Made by a program: the position numbers and the translations under genes. DNA of 64,000 nucleotides from Hydractinia symbiolongicarpus. Its lineage: Eukaryota; Cnidaria; Hydrozoa; Anthoathecata; Hydractiniidae. The stretch is taken from positions 27,399,501 to 27,463,500 of the forward strand of contig NC_079880.1 in the NCBI RefSeq assembly GCF_029227915.1, in the 5' to 3' direction. Below, in pieces: positions 1-12,188 of this stretch (position 1 is the first letter of the stretch; every line of letters starts with the position of its first letter). A model generated the notes under the pieces. The model worked only from the letters and a program-made list of their open reading frames with translations. It did no database searches and had not been told where the DNA came from.

Positions 1-258
1 ATATTTAAAAACAGCTCTACCAAAGAGCATAGTGTATTCACTAAATTCCAGCAATCATGTCGAATTAAGAAGAATGTTATTCCTTGGAGTCCAATTGGCT
101 CATTTATTACATTTATAAGGGCACAGTCCAGAATCAGTTCAATTAAGTCCCACAGTCAATCGTTTCACTGTTAAAAGCGATGCAACCTAGTAATAGCGGA
201 AAAATATCGCTAAATACATGTTGGTACGAATATGTGACGCAACCGTTGTAACTCAAAC

Positions 259-2494
259 GGACTGATACCGTTAGAAAGTCAATGAAATGTAGTTTTTGAA
301 ACTGTTGCTACTTCTTCAGAGCACGATAACGGCTAGGATTGGTCCCACAATAAAAAATGTCTTTTTTATTTAAATTTTTAAATGTAGCGCTACCACAACG
401 CCCAGTGTAACCGCTGAGTTCCGGCAATCATGTCAAATTAAGAAGAATGTTATTTCTTGGAGTCCAAATGGCCCATTTATCGCATTTAAAAGATCACAGT
501 CCAGAATCAGCTTAATTAAGTCCCACAGTCAATCGTTTCACTGTTAAAAGCGATGCAACCTAGTAATAGCGGAAAAATATCGCTAAATACATGTTGGTAC
601 GAATATGTGACGCAACTGCTGTAACTCAAACGGACTGATACCGTTAGAAAGTCAATAAAATGTAGTTCTTGAAACTGTTGCTACTTCTTCAGAGCACGAT
701 AACGGCTAAGATTGGTCCCACAGTAAAAAATGACTTTTTTATTTAAATTTTTAATGAAGCGCTACCACAGTGCCCAGTGTAATCGCTGAGTTCCGGCAAT
801 CATGTAAAATTAGGACGAATGTTATTTCTTGGAGTCCAATTGTTTCATTTATCACACTCATCAGGTCACAGTCCAAAGTTAGTTCAATTAAGTTCCACAG
901 TCAATCGTTTCACTAATAAAAGCGATGCAACCTAGTAATATCAGAGAAATATTCGTTTATTTATGTTGCTACGAATATGTGACCCAACCGTTGTAACTCA
1001 AACGGACTGAAACTGTTAGAAAGTAATTGAAATGTAGTTTTTGAAGCTGTCGTTCTTTCTTCAGCACGCGATAACGGCTAGGGTTGGTCCGATAGTAAAG
1101 AATGACTTATTTATTTAAATTTTTAAATGAAGCGCTACCACAACGCCCAGTGCAACCGCTGAGTTCCAGCAATCATGTCAAATTAAGAAGAATGTTATTT
1201 CTTGGAGTCCAATTGTCTCATTTATCACATTTATCAGGTCACAGTCCAAAGTTAGTTCAATTAAGTCCCACCGCCAATCGTTTCAGTGTTAAAGGCGATG
1301 CAACCTAGTAATAACAGAAAAATATCGCTAAATACATTTTGGTACGAATATGTGACGCAACCGTTGTAACTCAAACGGACTGATACCGTTAGAAAGTCAA
1401 TAAAATGTAGTTCTTGAAACTGTTGCTACTTCTTCAGAGCACGATAACGGCTAGGATTGGTCCCACAATAAAAAATGTCTTTTTTATTTAAATTTTTAAA
1501 TGTAGCGCTACCACAACGCCCAGTGTAACCGCTGAGTTCCGGCAATCATGTCAAATTAAGAAGAATGTTATTTCTTGGAGTCCAAATGGCCCATTTATCG
1601 CATTTAAAAGATCACAGTCCAGAATCAGCTTAATTAAGTCCCACAGTCAATCGTTTCACTGTTAAAAGCGATGCAACCTAGTAATAGCGGAAAAATATCG
1701 CTAAATACATGTTGGTACGAATATGTGACGCAACTGCTGTAACTCAAACGGACTGATACCGTTAGAAAGTCAATAAAATGTAGTTCTTGAAACTGTTGCT
1801 ACTTCTTCAGAGCACGATAACGGCTAAGATTGGTCCCACAGTAAAAAATGACTTTTTTATTTAAATTTTTAATGAAGCGCTACCACAGTGCCCAGTGTAA
1901 TCGCTGAGTTCCGGCAATCATGTAAAATTAGGACGAATGTTATTTCTTGGAGTCCAATTGTTTCATTTATCACACTCATCAGGTCACAGTCCAAAGTTAG
2001 TTCAATTAAGTTCCACAGTCAATCGTTTCACTAATAAAAGCGATGCAACCTAGTAATATCAGAGAAATATTCGTTTATTTATGTTGCTACGAATATGTGA
2101 CCCAACCGTTGTAACTCAAACGGACTGAAACTGTTAGAAAGTAATTGAAATGTAGTTTTTGAAGCTGTCGTTCTTTCTTCAGCACGCGATAACGGCTAGG
2201 GTTGGTCCGATAGTAAAGAATGACTTATTTATTTAAATTTTTAAATGAAGCGCTACCACAACGCCCAGTGCAACCGCTGAGTTCCAGCAATCATGTCAAA
2301 TTAAGAAGAATGTTATTTCTTGGAGTCCAATTGTCTCATTTATCACATTTATCAGGTCACAGTCCAAAGTTAGTTCAATTAAGTCCCACCGCCAATCGGT
2401 TCAGTGTTAAAGGCGATGCAACCTAGTAATAACAGAAAAATATCGCTAAATACATTTTGGTACGAATATGTGACGCAACCGTTGTAACTCAAAC
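259..2494. repeat. Nested trimer, two copies of 1,118 bp
   Basis: About 259-1376 and 1377-2494 match at a 1,118-bp offset (373+372+373). The tightest identity is about 296-1376 against 1414-2494. Differences include ATCGTTTCAG versus ATCGGTTCAG late in the second copy. One monomer of the trimer has TGCAACC where others have TGTAACC, which removes a stop codon and opens a chance 68-codon frame at 1102 and 2220. Confidence 0.85.
368..383. other. AT-only palindrome ATTTAAA-TT-TTTAAAT
   Basis: A 16-bp AT-only inverted repeat with 7-bp arms and a 2-nt centre. It occurs in monomers that have TTATTTAAATTTTTAAAT after the A-run, for example near 1113 and 5213. Most other monomers have TATCTAAATTTTTAAAT, which weakens the palindrome. 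It is a possible easily melted or bent element; no function is evident from the sequence. Confidence 0.45.
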
Positions 2495-4100
2495 GCACTG
2501 ATACCGTTAAAACGTCATTGAAATGTTGTTTTTGAAACTGTCTCTATTTCTTCAGCGCGCGATAACGGCTAGGATTGGTCCCACAGTAAAAAATGTCTTA
2601 TTAATCTAAATTTTTATAAGAAGCGCTTCCACAGCGCCCAGTGTAATCGCTGATTTCCAACAATCATGTCAAATTAAGAAGAATGTTATTTCTTGGAGTC
2701 CAATTGTCTCATTTACCACATTTATCAGGTCACAGTCCAAAGTTAGTTCAACTAAGTCCCACAGCCAATCATTTCATTGTTAAAGGAGATATAACTTAGT
2801 AATATCGGAAAAATGTCACTAAATACATGTTGGTACGAATGTGTAACATAACCGTTTTATCTCAAACGGATTAATACCACCAAGAAGTCAATGAGATGTA
2901 GTTTTTGAGAATGTCTCTATTTCTTCAGTGAGTGCTAAAGGCCAGGATTGGTTCCACAGTAAAAAAAGACTTATTTATCTAAATTTTTAAAAACAGCGCA
3001 ACCACAGAGCATAGTGTATTCGTTGATTTCCAGCAATCATGTCGAATTAAGAAGAATGTTATTCCTTGGAGTCCAATTGTTTCATTTATCACATTTATCA
3101 GGTCGCAGGCCAAAGTTAGTTGAATTAAGTCCCACAGTCAATCGTTTCACTAATAAAAGCGATGCAACCTAGTAATATCAGAGAAATATCGCTAAATTAA
3201 TGTTGGTACAAATATGTGACCCAACCGTTGTAACTCAAACGGACTGACACCGTGAGAAAGTAATTGAGATGTAGTTTTTGAAACTGTCACTCTTTCTTCA
3301 GCACGCTATTACGGCTAGGATTGGTCCGACAGTAAAGAATGACTTATTTATTCAAATTTTTAAATAAAGCGCTACCACAGAGCATAGTGTACTCGCTGAT
3401 TTCCAGCAATCATGTCGAATTAGGAAGAATGTTATTCCTTGGAGTCCAATTGGCTCATTTATTACATTTATAAGGTCACAGTCCAGAATCAGTTCAATTA
3501 TGTCCCACAGTCAATCGTTTCACTGTTAAAAGCGATGCAACCTAGTAGTAGCGGAAATATAGCGTTAAATACATGTTGGTACGAATATGTGACGGAGCCG
3601 TTTTAACTCAAACGGATTGATACCGCTAGAACGTCATTGAAATGTAGTTTTTGAAACTGTCTCTATTTCTTCAGCGCGCGATGACGGCTAGGATTGGTCC
3701 CACAGTAAAAAATGACTTATTTATCTCAATTCTTAAATGAAGCGCTTCCACAGCGCCCAGTGTAATCGCTGAGTTTCAACAAACATGTCAAAGTAAGAAG
3801 AATGTAATTTCTTGGAGTCCAATTGTCTCATTTATCACACTCATCAGGTCACAGTCCAAAGTTAGTTCAATTAAGTCCCACAGTCAATCGTTTTCCCAAT
3901 AGAAACGATGCAACCTAGTAATATCAGAGAAATATCGTTTATTTATGTTGGTACGAATATGTGACCCAACCGTTGTAACTCAAACGGATTGATACCACCA
4001 AGAAGTCAATGAAATGTTGTTTTTGAGAATGTCTCTATTTCTTCAGTGAGTGCTAACGGCCAGGATTGGTTCCACAGTAAAAAAAGACTTTTTTATCTAA

Positions 4101-7100
4101 ATATTTAAAAACAGCTCTACCAAAGAGCATAGTGTATTCACTAAATTCCAGCAATCATGTCGAATTAAGAAGAATGTTATTCCTTGGAGTCCAATTGGCT
4201 CATTTATTACATTTATAAGGGCACAGTCCAGAATCAGTTCAATTAAGTCCCACAGTCAATCGTTTCACTGTTAAAAGCGATGCAACCTAGTAATAGCGGA
4301 AAAATATCGCTAAATACATGTTGGTACGAATATGTGACGCAACCGTTGTAACTCAAACGGACTGATACCGTTAGAAAGTCAATGAAATGTAGTTTTTGAA
4401 ACTGTTGCTACTTCTTCAGAGCACGATAACGGCTAGGATTGGTCCCACAATAAAAAATGTCTTTTTTATTTAAATTTTTAAATGTAGCGCTACCACAACG
4501 CCCAGTGTAACCGCTGAGTTCCGGCAATCATGTCAAATTAAGAAGAATGTTATTTCTTGGAGTCCAAATGGCCCATTTATCGCATTTAAAAGATCACAGT
4601 CCAGAATCAGCTTAATTAAGTCCCACAGTCAATCGTTTCACTGTTAAAAGCGATGCAACCTAGTAATAGCGGAAAAATATCGCTAAATACATGTTGGTAC
4701 GAATATGTGACGCAACTGCTGTAACTCAAACGGACTGATACCGTTAGAAAGTCAATAAAATGTAGTTCTTGAAACTGTTGCTACTTCTTCAGAGCACGAT
4801 AACGGCTAAGATTGGTCCCACAGTAAAAAATGACTTTTTTATTTAAATTTTTAATGAAGCGCTACCACAGTGCCCAGTGTAATCGCTGAGTTCCGGCAAT
4901 CATGTAAAATTAGGACGAATGTTATTTCTTGGAGTCCAATTGTTTCATTTATCACACTCATCAGGTCACAGTCCAAAGTTAGTTCAATTAAGTTCCACAG
5001 TCAATCGTTTCACTAATAAAAGCGATGCAACCTAGTAATATCAGAGAAATATTCGTTTATTTATGTTGCTACGAATATGTGACCCAACCGTTGTAACTCA
5101 AACGGACTGAAACTGTTAGAAAGTAATTGAAATGTAGTTTTTGAAGCTGTCGTTCTTTCTTCAGCACGCGATAACGGCTAGGGTTGGTCCGATAGTAAAG
5201 AATGACTTATTTATTTAAATTTTTAAATGAAGCGCTACCACAACGCCCAGTGCAACCGCTGAGTTCCAGCAATCATGTCAAATTAAGAAGAATGTTATTT
5301 CTTGGAGTCCAATTGTCTCATTTATCACATTTATCAGGTCACAGTCCAAAGTTAGTTCAATTAAGTCCCACCGCCAATCGTTTCAGTGTTAAAGGCGATG
5401 CAACCTAGTAATAACAGAAAAATATCGCTAAATACATTTTGGTACGAATATGTGACGCAACCGTTGTAACTCAAACGGACTGATACCGTTAGAAAGTCAA
5501 TAAAATGTAGTTCTTGAAACTGTTGCTACTTCTTCAGAGCACGATAACGGCTAGGATTGGTCCCACAATAAAAAATGTCTTTTTTATTTAAATTTTTAAA
5601 TGTAGCGCTACCACAACGCCCAGTGTAACCGCTGAGTTCCGGCAATCATGTCAAATTAAGAAGAATGTTATTTCTTGGAGTCCAAATGGCCCATTTATCG
5701 CATTTAAAAGATCACAGTCCAGAATCAGCTTAATTAAGTCCCACAGTCAATCGTTTCACTGTTAAAAGCGATGCAACCTAGTAATAGCGGAAAAATATCG
5801 CTAAATACATGTTGGTACGAATATGTGACGCAACTGCTGTAACTCAAACGGACTGATACCGTTAGAAAGTCAATAAAATGTAGTTCTTGAAACTGTTGCT
5901 ACTTCTTCAGAGCACGATAACGGCTAAGATTGGTCCCACAGTAAAAAATGACTTTTTTATTTAAATTTTTAATGAAGCGCTACCACAGTGCCCAGTGTAA
6001 TCGCTGAGTTCCGGCAATCATGTAAAATTAGGACGAATGTTATTTCTTGGAGTCCAATTGTTTCATTTATCACACTCATCAGGTCACAGTCCAAAGTTAG
6101 TTCAATTAAGTTCCACAGTCAATCGTTTCACTAATAAAAGCGATGCAACCTAGTAATATCAGAGAAATATTCGTTTATTTATGTTGCTACGAATATGTGA
6201 CCCAACCGTTGTAACTCAAACGGACTGAAACTGTTAGAAAGTAATTGAAATGTAGTTTTTGAAGCTGTCGTTCTTTCTTCAGCACGCGATAACGGCTAGG
6301 GTTGGTCCGATAGTAAAGAATGACTTATTTATTTAAATTTTTAAATGAAGCGCTACCACAACGCCCAGTGCAACCGCTGAGTTCCAGCAATCATGTCAAA
6401 TTAAGAAGAATGTTATTTCTTGGAGTCCAATTGTCTCATTTATCACATTTATCAGGTCACAGTCCAAAGTTAGTTCAATTAAGTCCCACCGCCAATCGGT
6501 TCAGTGTTAAAGGCGATGCAACCTAGTAATAACAGAAAAATATCGCTAAATACATTTTGGTACGAATATGTGACGCAACCGTTGTAACTCAAACGCACTG
6601 ATACCGTTAAAACGTCATTGAAATGTTGTTTTTGAAACTGTCTCTATTTCTTCAGCGCGCGATAACGGCTAGGATTGGTCCCACAGTAAAAAATGTCTTA
6701 TTAATCTAAATTTTTATAAGAAGCCCTTCCACAGCGCCCAGTGTAATCGCTGATTTCCAACAATCATGTCAAATTAAGAAGAATGTTATTTCTTGGAGTC
6801 CAATTGTCTCATTTACCACATTTATCAGGTCACAGTCCAAAGTTAGTTCAACTAAGTCCCACAGCCAATCATTTCATTGTTAAAGGAGATATAACTTAGT
6901 AATATCGGAAAAATGTCACTAAATACATGTTGGTACGAATGTGTAACATAACCGTTTTATCTCAAACGGATTAATACCACCAAGAAGTCAATGAGATGTA
7001 GTTTTTGAGAATGTCTCTATTTCTTCAGTGAGTGCTAAAGGCCAGGATTGGTTCCACAGTAAAAAAAGACTTATTTATCTAAATTTTTAAAAACAGCGCA

Positions 7101-7179
7101 ACCACAGAGCATAGTGTATTCGTTGATTTCCAGCAATCATGTCGAATTAAGAAGAATGTTATTCCTTGGAGTCCAATTG
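4101..7179. repeat. 11-monomer unit, second (partial) copy
   Basis: Near-identical to 1-3079 at an offset of 4,100 bp, including the nested trimer. It runs into the 1,118-bp trimer block beginning at 6741, so the right part of this copy is also the first copy of the next duplication. This overlap of different unit sizes is what repeated unequal exchange is expected to leave. Confidence 0.9.
4359..6594. repeat. Nested trimer copied within the 4,100-bp duplication
   Basis: This is the same 1,118-bp trimer pair carried into the second 4,100-bp copy (about 4359-5476 and 5477-6594). The nesting gives the order of events: trimer duplication first, 11-monomer duplication second. The even smaller divergence between the 4,100-bp copies supports this. 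Confidence 0.85.
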
Positions 7180-8976
7180 GCCCATTTATCACATTTATAA
7201 GGTCACAGTCCAGAATCAGTTCAATTAAGTCCCACAGTCAATCGTTTCACTGTTAAAAGCGATGCAACCTAGTAATAGCGACAAAATATCGCTAAATACA
7301 TGTTTGTACGAATATGTGACGCAACCGTTGTAACTCAAACGGACTGATACCGCTAGAAAGTCATTGAAATGAAGTTTTTGAAACTGTCTCTATTTCTTCA
7401 GCGCGCGATAACGGCTAGGATTGGTCCCACAGTAAAAAAAGACTTATTTATCTAAATTTTTAATAACAGCGCTACCACAGAGCATAGTGTATTCGCTGAA
7501 TTCCAGCAATCATGTCGAATTAAGAAGAATGTTATTCCTTGGATCCAATTGGCTCATTTATTGCATTTATAAGGTCACAGTCCAAAGTTAGTTCAATTAA
7601 GTCCCACCGTCAATCGTTTCACTGTTAAAGGCGATGCAACCTAGTAAAATCAGAAAAATATCGCTAAATACATGTTGGTACGAATATGTGACGCAACCGT
7701 TGTAACTCAAACGGACTGATACCGTTAGAAAGTCAATGAAATGTAGTTTTTGAAACTGTTGCTACTTCTTCAGAGCACGATAACGGCTAGGATTGGTCCC
7801 ACAATAAAAAATGTCTTTTTTATTTAAATTTTTAAATGTAGCGCTACCACAACGCCCAGTGTAATCGCTGATTTCCAACAATCATGTCAAATTAAGAAGA
7901 ATGTTATTTCTTGGAGTCCAATTGTCTCATTTACCACATTTATCAGGTCACAGTCCAAAGTTAGTTCAACTAAGTCCCACAGCCAATCATTTCATTGTTA
8001 AAGGAGATATAACTTAGTAATATCGGAAAAATGTCACTAAATACATGTTGGTACGAATATGTAACATAACCGTTTTATCTCAAACGGATTAATACCACCA
8101 AGAAGTCAATGAGATGTAGTTTTTGAGAATGTCTCTATTTCTTTAGTGAGTGCTAAAGGCCAGGATTGGTTCCACAGTAAAAAAAGACTTATTTATCTAA
8201 ATTTTTAAAAACAGCGCAACCACAGAGCATAGTGTATTCGTTGATTTCCAGCAATCATGTCGAATTAAGAAGAATGTTATTCCTTGGAGTCCAATTGGCC
8301 CATTTATCACATTTATAAGGTCACAGTCCAGAATCAGTTCAATTAAGTCCCACAGTCAATCGTTTCACTGTTAAAAGCGATGCAACCTAGTAATAGCGAC
8401 AAAATATCGCTAAATACATGTTTGTACGAATATGTGACGCAACCGTTGTAACTCAAACGGACTGATACCGCTAGAAAGTCATTGAAATGAAGTTTTTGAA
8501 ACTGTCTCTATTTCTTCAGCGCGCGATAACGGCTAGGATTGGTCCCACAGTAAAAAAAGACTTATTTATCTAAATTTTTAATAACAGCGCTACCACAGAG
8601 CATAGTGTATTCGCTGAATTCCAGCAATCATGTCGAATTAAGAAGAATGTTATTCCTTGGATCCAATTGGCTCATTTATTGCATTTATAAGGTCACAGTC
8701 CAAAGTTAGTTCAATTAAGTCCCACCGTCAATCGTTTCACTGTTAAAGGCGATGCAACCTAGTAAAATCAGAAAAATATCGCTAAATACATGTTGGTACG
8801 AATATGTGACGCAACCGTTGTAACTCAAACGGACTGATACCGTTAGAAAGTCAATGAAATGTAGTTTTTGAAACTGTTGCTACTTCTTCAGAGCACGATA
8901 ACGGCTAGGATTGGTCCCACAATAAAAAATGTCTTTTTTATTTAAATTTTTAAATGTAGCGCTACCACAACGCCCA
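6741..8976. repeat. Second trimer block, two copies of 1,118 bp
   Basis: 6741-7858 and 7859-8976 match at an offset of 1,118 bp, with few differences (for example GAATGTGTAAC versus GAATATGTAAC, and TTTCTTCAGTG versus TTTCTTTAGTG). Its monomers differ from the trimer at 259-2494, so this is an independent trimer event. It includes the first monomers with TTGGATCC instead of TTGGAGTCC, a 1-bp deletion that creates a BamHI site at 7541 and 8659. Confidence 0.85.
7541..7546. other. GGATCC variant marking a monomer subfamily (first of 13)
   Basis: A 1-bp deletion turns CTTGGAGTCC into CTTGGATCC and creates a BamHI site. I find it at 7541, 8659, 10523, 12760, 14948, 16438, 18294, 19032, 27179, 30529, 31267, 32005 and 32742, and not outside 7.5-32.8 kb. 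It is a useful tag for the left-hand domain and would give fragments at sums of monomer lengths. Confidence 0.85.
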
Positions 8977-11070
8977 GTGTAACCGCTGAGTTCCGGCAAT
9001 CATGTCAAATTAAGAAGAATGTTATTTCTTGGAGTCCAATTGTCTCATTTATCACATTTATAAGGTCAGAGGCCAAAGTTAGTTGAATTAAGTCCCACAC
9101 TCAATCATTTCATTGTTAAAAGCGATATAACTTAGTAATATCGGAAAAATGTCACTAAATACATGTTGGTACGAATATGTGACGCAACCGTTGTATCTCA
9201 AACGGACTGAAACTGTTAGAAAGTAATTGAAATGTAGTTTTTGAAGCTGTCGTTCTTTCTTCAGCACGCGATAGCGGCTAGGGTTGGTCCGATAGTAAAG
9301 AATGACTTATTTATTTAAATTTTTAAATGAAGCGCTACCACAACGCCCAGTGTAACCGCTGAGTTCCAGCAATCATGTCAAATTAAGAAGAATGTTATTT
9401 CTTGGAGTCCAATTGTCTCATTTATCACATTTATCAGGTCACAGTCCAAAGTTAGTTCAATTAAGTCCCACCGCCAATCGTTTCAGTGTTAAAGGCGATG
9501 CAACCTAGTAATAACAGAAAAATATCGCTAAATACATTTTGGTACGAATATGTGACGCAACCGTTGTAACTCAAACGCACTGATACCGTTAAAACGTCAT
9601 TGAAATGTTGTTTTTGAAACTGTCTCTATTTCTTCAGCGCGCGATAACGGCTAGGATTGGTCCCACAGTAAAAAATGACTTATTAATCTAAATATTTATA
9701 AGAAGCGCTTCCACAGCGCCCAGTGTAATCGCTGATTTCCAACAATCATGTCAAATTAAGAAGAATGTTATTTCTTGGAGTCCAATTGTCTCATTTACCA
9801 CATTTATCAGGTCACAGTCCAAAGTTAGTTCAACTAAGTCCCACAGCCAATCATTTCATTGTTAAAGGAGATATAACTTAGTAATATCGGAAAAATGTCA
9901 CTAAATACATGTTGGTACGAATATGTAACATAACCGTTTTATCTCAAACGGATTAATACCACCAAGAAGTCAATGAGATGTAGTTTTTGAGAATGTCTCT
10001 ATTTCTTCAGTGAGTGCTAAAGGCCAGGATTGGTTCCACAGTAAAAAAAAACTTATTTATCTAAATTTTTAAAAACAGCGCAACCACAGAGCATAGTGTA
10101 TTCGTTGATTTCCAGCAATCATGTCGAATTAAGAAGAATGTTATTCCTTGGAGTCCAATTGGCCCATTTATCACATTTATAAGGTCACAGTCCAGAATCA
10201 GTTCAATTAAGTCCCACAGTCAATCGTTTCACTGTTAAAAGCGATGCAACCTAGTAATAGCGACAAAATATCGCTAAATACATGTTTGTACGAATATGTG
10301 ACGCAACCGTTGTAACTCAAACGGACTGATACCGCTAGAAAGTCATTGAAATGAAGTTTTTGAAACTGTCTCTATTTCTTCAGCGCGCGATAACGGCTAG
10401 GATTGGTCCCACAGTAAAAAAAGACTTATTTATCTAAATTTTTAATAACAGCGCTACCACAGAGCATAGTGTATTCGCTGAATTCCAGCAATCATGTCGA
10501 ATTAAGAAGAATGTTATTCCTTGGATCCAATTGGCTCATTTATTGCATTTATAAGGTCACAGTCCAAAGTTAGTTCAATTAAGTCCCACCGTCAATCGTT
10601 TCACTGTTAAAGGCGATGCAACCTAGTAAAATCAGAAAAATATCGCTAAATACATGTTGGTACGAATATGTGACGCAACCGTTGTAACTCAAACGGACTG
10701 ATACCGTTAGAAAGTCAATGAAATGTAGTTTTTGAAACTGTTGCTACTTCTTCAGAGCACGATAACGGCTAGGATTGGTCCCACAATAAAAAATGTCTTT
10801 TTTATGTAAATTTTTAAATGTAGCGCTACCACAACGCCCAGTGTAACCGCTGAGTTCCGGCAATCATGTCAAATTAAGAAGAATGTTATTTCTTGGAGTC
10901 CAATTGTCTCATTTATCACATTTATAAGGTCAGAGGCCAAAGTTAGTTGAATTAAGTCCCACACTCAATCATTTCATTGTTAAAAGCGATATAACTTAGT
11001 AATATCGGAAAAATGTCACTAAATACATGTTGGTACGAATATGTGACGCAACCGTTGTATCTCAAACGGA
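7859..11070. repeat. Pentamer unit, 1,864-bp offset duplication
   Basis: About 7859-9206 matches 9723-11070 at 1,864 bp, five monomers. Shared unusual landmarks include GGATCC at 8659/10523 and GGTCAGAGGCCAAAG near 9063/10927. The match stops where CAAACGGACTGAAACTG is replaced by CAAACGGATTGATACCG. It overlaps the preceding trimer and the following hexamer-offset duplication. Confidence 0.8.
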
Positions 11071-11941
11071 TTGATACCGCCAAGAAGTCAATGAGATGTA
11101 GTTTTTGAGAATGTCTCTATTTCTTCAGTGCGTGCTAACGGCCAGGATTGGTTCCACAGTAAAAAAAGACTTATTTATCTAAATTTTTAAAAAAAGCGCT
11201 ACCACAGAGCATAGTGTACCCGCTGACTCCCAGCAATCATGTCGAATTAAGAAGAATGTTATTCCTTGGAGTCCAGATGGCCCATTTATCGCATTTAAAA
11301 GATCAAAGTCCAGAATCAGCTTAATTAAGTCCCACAGTCAATCGTTTCACTGTTAAAAGCGATGCAACCTAGTAATAGCGGAAAAATATCGCTAAATACA
11401 TGTTGGTACGAATATGTGACCCTGCCGTTGTAACTCAAACGGACTGATACCGCTAGAAAGTCATTGAAATGAAGTTTTTGAAGCTGTCGTTCTTTCTTCA
11501 GCACGCGATAGCGGCTAGGGTTGGTCCGATAGTAAAGAATGACTTATTTATTTAAATTTTTAAATGAAGCGCTACCACAACGCCCAGTGTAACCGCTGAG
11601 TTCCAGCAATCATGTCAAATTAAGAAGAATGTTATTTCTTGGAGTCCAATTGTCTCATTTATCACATTTATCAGGTCACAGTCCAAAGTTAGTTCAATTA
11701 AGTCCCACCGCCAATCGTTTCAGTGTTAAAGGCGATGCAACCTAGTAATAACAGAAAAATATCGCTAAATACATTTTGGTACGAATATGTGACGCAACCG
11801 TTGTAACTCAAACGCACTGATACCGTTAAAACGTCATTGAAATGTTGTTTTTGAAACTGTCTCTATTTCTTCAGCGCGCGATAACGGCTAGGATTGGTCC
11901 CACAGTAAAAAATGACTTATTAATCTAAATTTTTATAAGAA

Positions 11942-11971
11942 GCGCTTCCACAGCGCCCAGTGTAATCGCTG
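11942..11971. other. Nested dyad in the monomer (GCGCT/AGCGC and CAGCG/CGCTG)
   Basis: GCGCT (11942-11946) can pair with AGCGC (11952-11956) across a 5-nt loop. The overlapping CAGCG (11951-11955) can pair with CGCTG (11967-11971) across 11 nt. The two pairings are mutually exclusive, so the element could switch between two small hairpins. Type A monomers throughout the array carry it, for example near 19332. Type B monomers replace the middle with AGAGCATAGTG and lose the first stem. Stems of five bases are short and a protein-binding role is only speculation. Confidence 0.5.
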
Positions 11972-12170
11972 ATTTCCAACAATCATGTCAAATTAAGAAG
12001 AATGTTATTTCTTGGAGTCCAATTGTCTCATTTACCACATTTATCAGGTCACAGTCCAAAGTTAGTTCAACTAAGTCCCACAGCCAATCATTTCATTGTT
12101 AAAGGAGATATAACTTAGTAATATCGGAAAAATGTCACTAAATACATGTTGGTACGAATATGTAACATAA

Positions 12171-12188
12171 CCGTTTTATCTCAAACGG
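12171..12188. other. Conserved CCGTTT-N6-AAACGG dyad in the monomer
   Basis: A perfect 6-bp inverted repeat with a 6-nt centre. Most other monomers have the form CCGTTGTAACTCAAACGG, keeping 5-bp arms CCGTT/AACGG around an 8-nt centre. Further CCGTT and AACGG elements lie downstream in the same monomer (GATACCGTTAG, GATAACGGCTAGG), so the motif occurs about four times per period. It is among the better-preserved stretches by eye, although some monomers break one arm (AAACGCACTG, AATCGGATTG). The dyad would suit a dimeric DNA-binding protein, but I recognise no known site. Confidence 0.5.

Larger units (their letters stand above)
1..4100. repeat. 11-monomer unit (4,100 bp), first copy
   Basis: The sequence at position 1 reappears at 4101, and positions 1-3079 match 4101-7179 at a constant 4,100-bp offset. 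By eye I found one substitution (G at 2625, C at 6725). 4,100 bp equals 11 monomers. The match ends abruptly at 3079/7179 inside a monomer, where CCAATTG is followed by TTTC in one copy and GCCC in the other. The last 1,020 bases of the unit (3080-4100) are more divergent monomers with no second copy here. The true left edge lies outside the window. The near-identity implies a recent duplication or conversion, or an assembly duplication. Confidence 0.9.

Noticed and set aside
1102-1308. 68-codon open frame repeated at 2220, 5202 and 6320, with relatives at 50691, 55158, 57389 and 59622
   Set aside because: It lies entirely within a satellite monomer, recurs at whole-unit offsets, has no ribosome or promoter context, and most sister monomers have a stop in the same frame. 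The first two copies differ only at a silent third base, explained by recent duplication.
1360-1400. Hammerhead-ribozyme-like text CTGATACCGTTAGAAAG in most monomers
   Set aside because: Some satellites carry hammerheads, but the core needs CUGANGA followed by a helix and GAAA. Here the G and A after CUGAN are replaced, and only a few bases separate it from GAAA, leaving no room for stem II.
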